This document shows positions 1-5,900 of a stretch of DNA of 8,182 bases, in pieces (position 1 is the stretch's first letter; the number at the start of each line of letters is the position of its first letter). A model generated the notes under the pieces. It worked only from the letters and a program-made list of their open reading frames with translations, was not told where the DNA came from and did not search any database. A program made the position numbers and the translations under genes. This stretch comes from Spirochaetales bacterium (GTDB taxonomy: Bacteria > Spirochaetota > Spirochaetia > DSM-27196 > SKKC01): assembly GCA_007126865.1 (NCBI GenBank), contig SLAN01000165.1:1-8182 (forward strand). The letters are read 5' to 3'.

Positions 1-574
1 AGATATCCCGATTGTAAAGCCCGATGTAATCGAATGGAAAGAGCGTGCGGGTCTGCTCCGGGCCGGGCAACTGCGGTACGATGCGCAGTAACCCGCGATA
101 AAACGCCGGAGCGATTATGTTCGGAACGGCTTCGCCCCTTTCGTTGCGAATAGCGGGAGCGAAACAGAGCTCCCGTTCCCGTTCGAGCCGAGCCCGAATG
201 CGCTCCGGAATCGGCATAATATGCACGTCGTTCCAGATTACATACACGTACCGTGCGAAACACTCGTTCATTCCGATGTTTATCTGTTCGCCGGGCGTCA
301 TTTCGCTGTGCAGCAGCAGAAATCGAGTCGCCGGGAAACGATCGCTCAGCTCCTCCACGTCGTAGCGAGGGCGGCTGTTTTCAACGGAGACGATTTCGTC
401 GATTCCGCATTCGTTGAGGTGGGTGAAGAGCGAGGAACGCTGGTAGCTGCCGCCGCGATGCAGTACGAGGCAGCCCAGCGGGCGTTGCGCTCTGAGATTT
501 CGGTCACCCCCCTTTCCGCCGACGATCGTGTACGGTATCCGGCCCCGTTCAGAAGTTGAAGGTGTAGTACTCAT
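1..574 (-). CDS. Glycosyltransferase-like protein (GT-A fold, family-2-like), 3' end outside the window
   Basis: Partial gene: 191 N-terminal residues are visible and the frame is still open at the left edge. Residues about 34-120 look like the nucleotide-binding half of a GT-A glycosyltransferase: a beta strand (LGCLVLHRGG), a helix, a second strand ending in EIVSVENS, a SEMTPGEQINIGMNECFARYVYV segment resembling the 'ARNxGxxxAxGeyv' stretch of GT2 enzymes, and then W114-N115-D116-V117, which sits where the metal-binding DxD is expected. Here it reads N-D-V, so the metal motif is not canonical. The start ATG (572-574) has GGAGAG at 579-584, 4 nt upstream; a GTG directly before it is in frame. 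The gene overlaps the last 26 nt of the spiro-SPASM gene, so the two are very likely co-transcribed and translationally coupled. Acceptor and donor sugar cannot be read from the sequence. Fold call moderately sure; gene reality high. Confidence 0.72.
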   Translation of the reverse strand, partial: MSTTPSTSERGRIPYTIVGGKGGDRNLRAQRPLGCLVLHRGGSYQRSSLFTHLNECGIDEIVSVENSRPRYDVEELSDRFPATRFLLLHSEMTPGEQINIGMNECFARYVYVIWNDVHIMPIPERIRARLERERELCFAPAIRNERGEAVPNIIAPAFYRGLLRIVPQLPGPEQTRTLFPFDYIGLYNRDI

Positions 575-2066
575 CACACTCTCCACAGATATCCGGATAG
601 GTACCGGCGATGTGTTTCCGGTGCAGTTGCTCGCCGTTCTCCCAGACCGTTTCGATCGGATCGCTGAACAGATTGCCGAGGGTGAACTCCGAGTGTATAT
701 CCTCGCGGCAACGCGGTACGGAACCGTCGAGACGGATGTAGAGCTCACGCTTGTTCTGCCAACACGGATAGCGGGTTAACGGCGAGAGATCGGTAACTTT
801 TCGTTGTGGCAGCTTACCCGAGAAATGGTCGTACTTCTGGATAATGACATGGTCGGTGCGTTCCTTCCAATAACGATAGAAGTCCTCCAGCGCCTCCTCG
901 TTCTCGTGCATGCGAACGGCCTGAATCCATACTCTCTCGGGAAAACGTTCGACAAGCAGGTGTGCGACCTCGTGGGCGGCGGCGAAGCCGTCACCGCGCA
1001 ACGCGCGGTACCCATCTTCGTCGTTGGAGTCCAGGCTGACGATCCACTTAATTCGCTCGCTACTACGCTCAACCAGCTCGAGGACACGGTCGGCTGGCAT
1101 ACCGACTCCCGATGTTTCGACGAGTCCTCTGAGCGACTCGGTTGCCGTTATCGCGTCGAGGATACCGGCGAGATCAGGATGCAGGAGCGGATCCCCCCAT
1201 GTGCTGACGCCGACCACCGCCTCGGGACTGAAATCGGCAATCTTTCCGACAATCGATCGGAAATGCTCGACCGGCATCGCGTTACGCTGGGTGAGAATAT
1301 CGCCGCCGAAGCGCGGAAAGGGACAATACGAGCACGCCTGAGGACACCCATCAATGATCTGCACACCGACGAAGGCGGGCACCGTACGTAGAAGCTCCCT
1401 GTGTTCGTCGACGAAGTCAACGAGCTCATGGTGGCCTGCGATATCTGCCTCGGCCAGTCGCCGACAGACGGTGTAATTCAAGCGCGTATCACAACGCAAC
1501 TCGACCCGCAGCATGCGCATGTCGCGCGGGGCGAGGCGGGTTTCCACATCAAACGCGTTAATGTCGCGCTCGAGAACCGCGAACAGCCATCCCGGGCCGA
1601 TACCGCGATCGCCTTCGCCGGCGACGTTACGCAGGAGTGCGGGAAGCCCGGGAGCGACGATTTCCGGACTCACTCCAGCCGGATAGCCGTCGCTGAACGT
1701 GTAGTGGGCTCCGTAGCGCAGATGATCGTCGAGAAGCGTGCGGGTCAGGTCGGACTGGTAGAACGGCTCGTCGGCGCGAATGTAGACGAGAGCATCGGCT
1801 CCCTCGCAAGCGGACCCGAGTGCGTTGAGGGCAGCCGTTGCCGAATCGTCTTCGGCATATACTGTCCGGTCGGCGTCACGAACGTCGTCGTCGGCATCTG
1901 CGGCCCCCCTCCTCCCGGAACGTTCGAGATAAACGACTCGGTCGGCAGTTTGACGTGCGAAAGCGAGAACGCGCTCACGCGCGTTGCCGCCTCCCGGCAA
2001 TTCCAGATCGCTGTACACGGCGAGATCCCGTCGGTCGACAAGTGCTACTATCATCCCGATATCCAC
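549..2066 (-). CDS. Spiro-SPASM family protein: nucleotidyltransferase-like domain fused to radical SAM/SPASM
   Basis: A 505-residue protein. Residues 1-220 resemble the SpsF/CMP-KDO-synthetase nucleotidyltransferase fold (VYIRADEPF at 94-102, GYPAGVSPEIV near 127-137), though the usual N-terminal nucleotide-binding signature is absent. Residues 233-410 are a radical SAM core with C241-x3-C245-x2-C248 for the SAM-binding 4Fe-4S cluster, preceded by the strand VGVQIIDG; STWGDPLLHPD (288-298) matches the region after the GGE-like motif. The C-terminus is a short SPASM region with C435, C453, C494 and C497 as candidate auxiliary-cluster ligands. This architecture is that of the spirochaete 'spiro-SPASM' family (I recall NCBIfam TIGR04321; not checked). 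The substrate is unknown; SPASM enzymes commonly modify peptides, but the sugar-nucleotide fold and the following glycosyltransferase gene hint at glycan chemistry. The start is GTG with no clear ribosome-binding site; an ATG four codons in (2052-2054) is an alternative. An in-frame stop lies just upstream. Confidence 0.9.
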   Translation of the reverse strand: MDIGMIVALVDRRDLAVYSDLELPGGGNARERVLAFARQTADRVVYLERSGRRGAADADDDVRDADRTVYAEDDSATAALNALGSACEGADALVYIRADEPFYQSDLTRTLLDDHLRYGAHYTFSDGYPAGVSPEIVAPGLPALLRNVAGEGDRGIGPGWLFAVLERDINAFDVETRLAPRDMRMLRVELRCDTRLNYTVCRRLAEADIAGHHELVDFVDEHRELLRTVPAFVGVQIIDGCPQACSYCPFPRFGGDILTQRNAMPVEHFRSIVGKIADFSPEAVVGVSTWGDPLLHPDLAGILDAITATESLRGLVETSGVGMPADRVLELVERSSERIKWIVSLDSNDEDGYRALRGDGFAAAHEVAHLLVERFPERVWIQAVRMHENEEALEDFYRYWKERTDHVIIQKYDHFSGKLPQRKVTDLSPLTRYPCWQNKRELYIRLDGSVPRCREDIHSEFTLGNLFSDPIETVWENGEQLHRKHIAGTYPDICGECDEYYTFNF

Positions 2067-2117
2067 TCTACGTGATTATCGACCATTCCCGAAAGCTCTT
2101 CCACCTGCTTTCCACCA

Positions 2118-2133
2118 ACCGCATGAATGCGGT
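2118..2133. promoter_or_regulatory. Perfect 7-bp inverted repeat in the divergent spiro-SPASM/xseA gap
   Basis: ACCGCAT and ATGCGGT are separated by GA. It lies in the 84-nt gap between two divergent genes, 17 nt before the xseA ATG and 51 nt before the spiro-SPASM GTG. It could be an operator half-site pair or an RNA hairpin in either leader. Next to it, at 2136-2141, the minus strand reads AGGAGG, a perfect Shine-Dalgarno sequence, while the plus strand reads CCTCCT. I see no convincing -35/-10 pair in the gap for either gene. Role inferred only from position. Confidence 0.4.
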
Positions 2134-2150
2134 AGCCTCCTGCTAGCGAA

Positions 2151-3380
2151 ATGACACTCTCAGAAGAACGAATCGACTCCGAACGACCGTATAGCGTAAG
2201 CGAGATCACCTCCGCAATAAAGGTTCTGCTCGAGCGTGGATTTCCGTCGATATCGGTCGAGGGTGAAGTATCCAACGCCCGCTATGCCTCGAGCGGACAT
2301 CTCTATTTCACGCTGAAGGACGATCAGGCATCGATCTCATGCGTGATGTTTCGGAACAAACTCGAGCGCTCCTCGGTTCGACCTACCGACGGCGAGCAAA
2401 TCACCGTCGACGGAGCTATCAGCGTATACGCGCGGCGCGGGAACTATCAGATTATCGTCGATCGCGTCTCGAGGACGGGGATCGGGCGTATTCTTCAGAT
2501 GCTCGAAGAGCGCAAACGTCGACTTTCCGCGGAAGGGCTCTTCGACTCCGAACGCAAGAAGTCACTGCCGGTGCTTCCTCGGCGTGTGGCTATCGTCACC
2601 AGCCCGTCCGGGGCGGCGATACGCGATATATTGAACGTTCTCGGCCGGAGAAACTCCGGCGTGCATGTGGTAGTTGTTCCGTGCACCGTTCAGGGAGATG
2701 AAGCCGGCGAGCAGATCGCCGCACAACTCCGGCGCGCCGACAGGCTTCAGCTCGGCGACGTAATCGTCGTTACGCGCGGGGGAGGATCGATCGAGGACCT
2801 CCTCCCCTTTTCGGAGGAGTCGGTCGTTCGTGCGATTGCAGAGGCGAATACTCCGGTGATTTCGGCGGTCGGCCACGAAACCGACACTACCCTTTCCGAT
2901 CTCGCCGCCGATTACAGGGCGCCGACACCTTCCGCTGCCGCGGAGGTGGTCAGCGCGAGTCGCGAGGATCTGCTCGCTCGCACGGTGAATACCGGGCGGA
3001 CACTTGTCCGGTCGTTCCTCGACAGGCTCGAGCGAGCACGCCTGGCGATCTCCCGATTCTCTCCCGACGATCTTGAGCGGACTATTCGCTACGTTCTCCA
3101 GCCCCGGTACCAGGAGCTCGACGAGCTGCAGAGTCAGCTTCACAGGTCGATGCAGGAGCGCGTGTTGCGCTCACGTCATCGGCTGGAAATGGCGCGCGGG
3201 GCGGTCGAGGCGGCAAGCCCGTACGATGCGCTCGAGCGTGGATATGTCATGGTGCTCGACCGCCGGGGGGAGCAGGTGATCACGAGCGCCGCGCGCGCGG
3301 TGGACGAACGGGAGATTCGTCTTCGATTCCGCGACGGGCTCGTATCGGCGGAGAGCACACGCCTGGTTGAGGAGGAATAG
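2151..3380 (+). CDS. xseA: Exodeoxyribonuclease VII large subunit XseA
   Basis: A 409-residue catalytic subunit of exonuclease VII, which degrades single-stranded DNA from both ends to oligonucleotides in the cytoplasm, acting in mismatch repair and removal of damaged DNA. Residues 14-107 form the N-terminal OB fold (SVSEI, VEGEVSN at 36-42, GHLYFTLKD at 49-57). Residues about 125-400 are the Exonuc_VII_L domain. The four residues important in the E. coli enzyme (D155, R205, H238, D241) correspond to D159 in AIRDIL, R209 in TRGGGS, H242 and D245 in VGHETD, each shifted by four. A long helical arm (about 275-350) precedes a C-terminal strand region with YVMVLDRRG. The length is slightly shorter than E. 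coli XseA. The ATG gives the usual short lead before the OB fold, yet there is no Shine-Dalgarno sequence before it; CCTCCT lies there instead. It forms an operon with xseB, 2 nt downstream. Confidence 0.97.
   Translation: MTLSEERIDSERPYSVSEITSAIKVLLERGFPSISVEGEVSNARYASSGHLYFTLKDDQASISCVMFRNKLERSSVRPTDGEQITVDGAISVYARRGNYQIIVDRVSRTGIGRILQMLEERKRRLSAEGLFDSERKKSLPVLPRRVAIVTSPSGAAIRDILNVLGRRNSGVHVVVVPCTVQGDEAGEQIAAQLRRADRLQLGDVIVVTRGGGSIEDLLPFSEESVVRAIAEANTPVISAVGHETDTTLSDLAADYRAPTPSAAAEVVSASREDLLARTVNTGRTLVRSFLDRLERARLAISRFSPDDLERTIRYVLQPRYQELDELQSQLHRSMQERVLRSRHRLEMARGAVEAASPYDALERGYVMVLDRRGEQVITSAARAVDEREIRLRFRDGLVSAESTRLVEEE
3371..3375 (+). promoter_or_regulatory. Ribosome-binding site of xseB
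   Basis: GGAGG sits within the last Glu codons of xseA, 7 nt before the TTG at 3383. It fixes the non-ATG start of xseB, since no ATG or GTG in the right frame would keep the conserved N-terminal helix of the small subunit. Confidence 0.7.
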
Positions 3381-3382
3381 CG

Positions 3383-3655
3383 TTGGAACCATTCGAGAAG
3401 AGACTATCGCGTCTGGAGGAGCTCGTTGAGAAGGTACGTGATCCGGAAGTAGGACTCGAGGACGCAGCGCGATATTTCGAGGAGGGCGTGAAGCTGGCGA
3501 AGAGTCTCGACAAGGATCTGTCGACCATCGAGCGCCGCATCGAGATACTCGTGAACACACCTGACGAACCGGATGAAAAGCCGGTCCTGGAGCTCTTTCC
3601 GGAGCTCGGTAACGCGGCAGGTGGTAGTGACGAATCGGCGCCTCCGCAGGAGTAA
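3383..3655 (+). CDS. xseB: Exodeoxyribonuclease VII small subunit XseB
   Basis: A 90-residue small subunit that binds the helical arm of XseA; several copies per large subunit are needed for active exonuclease VII. Residues 3-57 are the conserved two-helix hairpin: FEKRLSRLEELVEKVRD, a short turn with GLEDAARYFEEGVKLAKSL, then LSTIERRIEIL. The last 33 residues form an acidic, Pro/Gly-rich tail (ELFPELGNAAGG...) that is longer than in E. coli XseB (about 80 residues in total) and probably disordered. The start is TTG, preceded by GGAGG. The gene begins 2 nt after the xseA stop and so belongs to the same transcript. It converges on the DUF192 lipoprotein gene, with only 38 nt between the stops. 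Confidence 0.93.
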   Translation: MEPFEKRLSRLEELVEKVRDPEVGLEDAARYFEEGVKLAKSLDKDLSTIERRIEILVNTPDEPDEKPVLELFPELGNAAGGSDESAPPQE

Positions 3656-3693
3656 CCGTGCTCGGCTGAGTTGCCTCCGAAGTTGAACGGTGC

Positions 3694-4137
3694 TCAGAAT
3701 TCGGAGATGTCTACGCGGTCGCCGATGTCGATACCAGCCTCTTCGAACGCCCCGCGGTTGACTTCGAGAGCGTACCGCACGGAGCGGGTCGATCGCACCG
3801 GTTCGAGACTGAACGGCTCCATGTCGTAAATCTCCCGGATCGTCCCGTCACGCGCGATATACGCGATCGAGAGCGGAATCGAGGTGTCCTTCATCCAGAA
3901 CGACAGCTGCTGATCCCTGTCAAAAACAAAAAGCATGCCGTGATCGTCCGGGAGTGAGTCACGATGCATGAGTCCGCGCGCCCGTTCGTCGGGCGTTTCG
4001 GCGATTTCGACGTAGAATGTGTGGTCGCCGACGGAGAGCGGGTAGAGATCGGAGTCATCATTCGCTCCGCCGCACGCGACGAGAACGAGTAAAGCAAGCG
4101 ACGTTACTACAGAGGCGAATCGATACCGCATACGCAT
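3694..4137 (-). CDS. DUF192 family lipoprotein
   Basis: A 147-residue predicted lipoprotein of the DUF192 family (Pfam PF02643). Residues 1-21 are a lipoprotein signal peptide (basic MRMRYR, hydrophobic VVTSLALLVLV) ending in the lipobox L-V-A-C with C22 as lipidation site, followed by GGANDDSD. The domain (about 36-147) carries the family hallmarks: ERARGLMHRDSLP, GMLFVFD, LSFWMKDTSIPLSIAYI and, later, ALEVNRGAFEEAGI. The molecular function of DUF192 is not established; known members are mostly small exported proteins. The long upstream extension of this frame is spurious because it runs out of frame through the preceding gene. The ATG at 4135-4137 shares one base with the stop of that gene (TGATG), indicating termination-reinitiation; a second ATG two codons later (4129-4131) is possible. 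No independent ribosome-binding site is seen. The acid residues after the lipid-bearing Cys do not tell me which spirochaete membrane it sits in. Confidence 0.9.
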   Translation of the reverse strand: MRMRYRFASVVTSLALLVLVACGGANDDSDLYPLSVGDHTFYVEIAETPDERARGLMHRDSLPDDHGMLFVFDRDQQLSFWMKDTSIPLSIAYIARDGTIREIYDMEPFSLEPVRSTRSVRYALEVNRGAFEEAGIDIGDRVDISEF

Positions 4138-4775
4138 CAGAACTGGTCGAGAAATTCCCGCCGTGCGGCGGCTCGATCGGATTCTCGCATTCGCCCCTCG
4201 TCGCGTATCTCGTCGAAAACATCGAGATCGAGATACTTCACCGACAGCGGTCTTTCGAGTGCCAGGCGAACACCGTCTCGCTCCCAGACGGCGTTCTGAG
4301 GACTTATCGCATCGGGGTGACCGTACGTGTCCGAAAGCTGCGTATACATCGTGAAGTAGTCCATCATCCTGGTGTTCAACTTGATGATAATCGAGTACAG
4401 ACCGCCATCGGCAAACTGGAAGTAGCCGCGATCGACGAAATCGAATCCGGCCGTATCGATCACTACCTGCTCTCGTCGCGGCAGAAACTGGACGTCCGGC
4501 TCGCCACGATAGTCGAAGTTCGGGTCGTCGAACAGTCGTTCGCCGACTTCGTCGCGACTTAATCCGAACGTTATGGCACCGAAGCCGCGCGGTAGGGTCC
4601 GAGCGTCGGGGGCTACGATCCCGCTCACGCTCCCCGCCTCGGGACGATCGGTCGGAACGGTCGGCAGCGGCGGCTCGGTGACCGTCTCGACGTCCTGCGA
4701 ATACGCAGAGCTTACGAACGCAATGCACAAGAGACAGAATGCCAAGGCGGTACGGATAACGTAACAGCAGTTCAT
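4137..4775 (-). CDS. Secreted conserved protein of unknown function
   Basis: A 212-residue exported protein that I cannot assign to a named family; it looks like a conserved spirochaete protein. Residues 1-26 are a signal peptide (MNCCYVIRTALAFCLLCIAF, then SSAYS before Gln). A Pro-rich linker (35-48) precedes one compact domain, about 60-185, with a regular pattern: GFGAITFGLSRDEVGERL, FDYRGEPDVQFLP, a strand with FVDRGYFQFADGGLYSI, then MMDYFTMYTQLSDTYGHPD, and VRLALERPLSVKYLD. The 'FG(L/M)xxxEV...L' opening and the 'L...YG.P' segment recur in small periplasmic beta/alpha domains that read out a folded substrate, but this is only resemblance. The C-terminal 25 residues are a charged helix. 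The ATG at 4773-4775 was chosen for the signal peptide; the 32-codon extension to 4871 crosses the inverted repeat and looks non-coding. It is followed by the DUF192 lipoprotein in a TGATG overlap, so the products probably act together. Confidence 0.82.
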   Translation of the reverse strand: MNCCYVIRTALAFCLLCIAFVSSAYSQDVETVTEPPLPTVPTDRPEAGSVSGIVAPDARTLPRGFGAITFGLSRDEVGERLFDDPNFDYRGEPDVQFLPRREQVVIDTAGFDFVDRGYFQFADGGLYSIIIKLNTRMMDYFTMYTQLSDTYGHPDAISPQNAVWERDGVRLALERPLSVKYLDLDVFDEIRDEGRMRESDRAAARREFLDQF

Positions 4776-4796
4776 TCCACTACACGTATCGGCGTA

Positions 4797-4866
4797 AACA
4801 CCACCGGAGATGAAGCGGGTCGGGCACGAACGACACGTGCGACGAGCGCTCGACTCCGGTGGTGTT
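4797..4866. repeat. 13-bp perfect inverted repeat enclosing nested hairpins, intergenic
   Basis: AACACCACCGGAG (4797-4809) is the exact reverse complement of 4854-4866, with 44 nt between. Inside, GCACG (4824-4828) pairs with CGTGC (4836-4840) and can extend through GTC/GAC (4818-4821 region with 4841-4843) across a small bulge; CGAGCGCTCG at 4843-4852 is a 10-bp palindrome. The whole can fold into a branched RNA or a cruciform. It lies in the gap of 117 nt between the TPR gene and the secreted protein gene, both read on the minus strand. Read in that direction the stem ends in GGTGGTGTTTACG, with only three Ts, so it is a poor match to a simple intrinsic terminator. It may be an attenuator, an mRNA-processing or stability element, or a dispersed repeat. 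There is no obvious target-site duplication. Confidence 0.6.
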
Positions 4867-4892
4867 AGCACTCCCTTCCAGGTGAACGGCAG

Positions 4893-5795
4893 TCAGTTCC
4901 AGTCGTCCCACAGCTCGCGAGCGTCGGCAAGATCGTCGAGTTCTCCCTGGCTCGGCCGGGGCAAGGACTCTATCTCGTCGATGACCGATTCGAGCAGCTC
5001 GAGCGCTTCCTCGCGGTCGCTCTGATTCGGAATCCGTACGCTTCCCTCGTAGTTGAACGCACGGTCGAGGTTTGAGTCGGCCGATCGATAGTCCGAGCGG
5101 ATACTCGAGTGTCGATTGCCGCGTCGTCGCTCGCTCCAGTTCCTCTCCCACAGATTGTGAGCGAGCTCGATGTAGTAGTTGTAATACACCCGGTCGACGT
5201 CTCCCCGCGAACGGTCCTCCTCGTGCCGGTCGACGGCGAGTCTGGCGAGACTCACCGCTTTCTGATCGTCACCGAAGGAGATTATTCCACCGGGTAACTC
5301 CCGGTACATGACGCCGAGCAGAAAGTACGGCTCGGTCAAATCTTCGTCGAGTGCGATTGCTTCAAAGGCGAGGTCGCGCACATCGCTCGCCATGAAGAGG
5401 CTGTTGAGAACACCTCGCGCTTGTCCGCGTCTCCCCTTGTTTGCGGCCTTCCAGAACCACCCCTCCGCGAGATTCGGATCGTTGTCAATCGCGACTTGAG
5501 CCATCTCCTCACCTTCCGCGAAGAGATCCGCCGCTTCCGAATCGTCGATCTCGTCTGCTGCGAGTCTTCGATCGACGCCGGCAAGATGGCTCCGGGCACG
5601 CCGCCAGGCCAGTTGCGCCCGTTGCGCGTTCGTCCGCGCAGAGGCTTCCGCGGCATCTATCCGGTTGAATACCAGCTCGTACCGCTCATCGGCGTGAAGA
5701 TCGTCGATTTCCTCGAGCATCTCATCGAACGCCGATGCGCTTACCGAAATCACCAGCAATGTGCCGACGACCAGAATAGTGCGTATTGTTTTCAT
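4893..5795 (-). CDS. Exported TPR-like protein, conserved spirochaete type
   Basis: A 300-residue protein with a signal peptide at 1-22 (MKTIRTILVVGTLLVIS, cleavage near SASA-FDE). The rest is almost all helical with tetratricopeptide-like pairs: about 34-70 (ERYELVFNRIDAAEAS...AQLAWRRARSHLA), 90-125 (LFAEGEEMAQVAIDNDPNLAEGWFWKAANKGRRG) and 140-190 (DLAFEAIALDEDLTEPYFLLGVMYRELPGG...AVSLARLAVD). The NDPNLAEGWFWKA and LDEDLTEPYFLLG segments are typical TPR helix junctions. The linker RGVLNSLFMASDVRDL and the MYRELPGG turn are a distinctive signature also seen in other periplasmic TPR proteins of this type. The C-terminus (258-300) is an acidic helix ending in DDWN. TPR proteins act as protein-binding scaffolds; no enzyme motif is visible. 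The ATG at 5793-5795 fits the signal peptide; the 16-codon extension upstream has none of its properties and overlaps the promoter. It is the first gene of a minus-strand series leading to the secreted protein and DUF192 genes. Confidence 0.85.
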   Translation of the reverse strand: MKTIRTILVVGTLLVISVSASAFDEMLEEIDDLHADERYELVFNRIDAAEASARTNAQRAQLAWRRARSHLAGVDRRLAADEIDDSEAADLFAEGEEMAQVAIDNDPNLAEGWFWKAANKGRRGQARGVLNSLFMASDVRDLAFEAIALDEDLTEPYFLLGVMYRELPGGIISFGDDQKAVSLARLAVDRHEEDRSRGDVDRVYYNYYIELAHNLWERNWSERRRGNRHSSIRSDYRSADSNLDRAFNYEGSVRIPNQSDREEALELLESVIDEIESLPRPSQGELDDLADARELWDDWN

Positions 5796-5805
5796 GACAC
5801 TTTCG

Positions 5806-5834
5806 ATGGTAGATGGGCCCCTACGAGCGGTCAA
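5806..5834 (-). promoter_or_regulatory. Sigma70-type promoter for the TPR gene
   Basis: On the minus strand, TTGACC (5829-5834, five of six consensus bases) and TACCAT (5806-5811, four of six) are separated by exactly 17 nt. Transcription would start near 5799, only about four bases before the ATG at 5795, giving an almost leaderless message. The short GAAAG at 5800-5804 would fall at or before that start point. It supports the chosen ATG over the longer frame, which would require the -10 box to be coding. No equally good promoter is seen for the divergent PEGA gene. Confidence 0.5.
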
Positions 5835-5890
5835 GCGAAACATTGTCGTGGTGGTATGCGGTGCGCCGCGTGTGCTACTCTGCCTGTAAC

Positions 5891-5894
5891 GGAG
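5891..5894 (+). promoter_or_regulatory. Ribosome-binding site of the PEGA gene
   Basis: GGAG lies 6 nt before the GTG at 5901 and decides between that GTG and the in-frame ATG at 5856, which lacks a ribosome-binding site and would put a Cys-rich stretch before the signal peptide. Confidence 0.6.
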
Positions 5895-5900
5895 TCGATC

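Noticed and set aside
804..2075. Two long plus-strand open frames (804-1391 and 1401-2075)
   Set aside because: Both are antisense shadows of the spiro-SPASM gene, whose domain motifs and cluster cysteines are clear; the shadows show no recognisable domain.
2051..2275. 74-codon minus-strand frame crossing the xseA start
   Set aside because: No ribosome-binding site at its start, antisense to the xseA OB fold, and out of frame with the spiro-SPASM protein.
2562..3143. 193-codon minus-strand open frame
   Set aside because: Antisense to xseA across its catalytic motifs; open frames of this kind are expected in GC-rich genes.
3656..3693. Terminator between xseB and the DUF192 gene
   Set aside because: Only scattered 4-5 nt complementary words are present, without a stable stem or T run on either strand.
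4138..4728. Upstream extension of the DUF192 frame (197 codons)
   Set aside because: It runs in a second frame of the secreted-protein gene, is Arg/Ser-rich, and the lipoprotein signal peptide starts at 4137.
4776..4871. 32-codon N-terminal extension of the secreted protein
   Set aside because: It covers the inverted repeat and would place a Cys/Arg-rich tract before a complete signal peptide.
5858..5869. GCGG-TGCG-CCGC hairpin in the TPR/PEGA divergent gap
   Set aside because: A 4-bp GC stem is common by chance in this composition and there is no accompanying motif.
5421..5900. 480-nt upstream extension of the PEGA frame
   Set aside because: It is antisense to the TPR gene, has basic, low-complexity composition, and the signal peptide with GGAG before the GTG at 5901 marks the real start.
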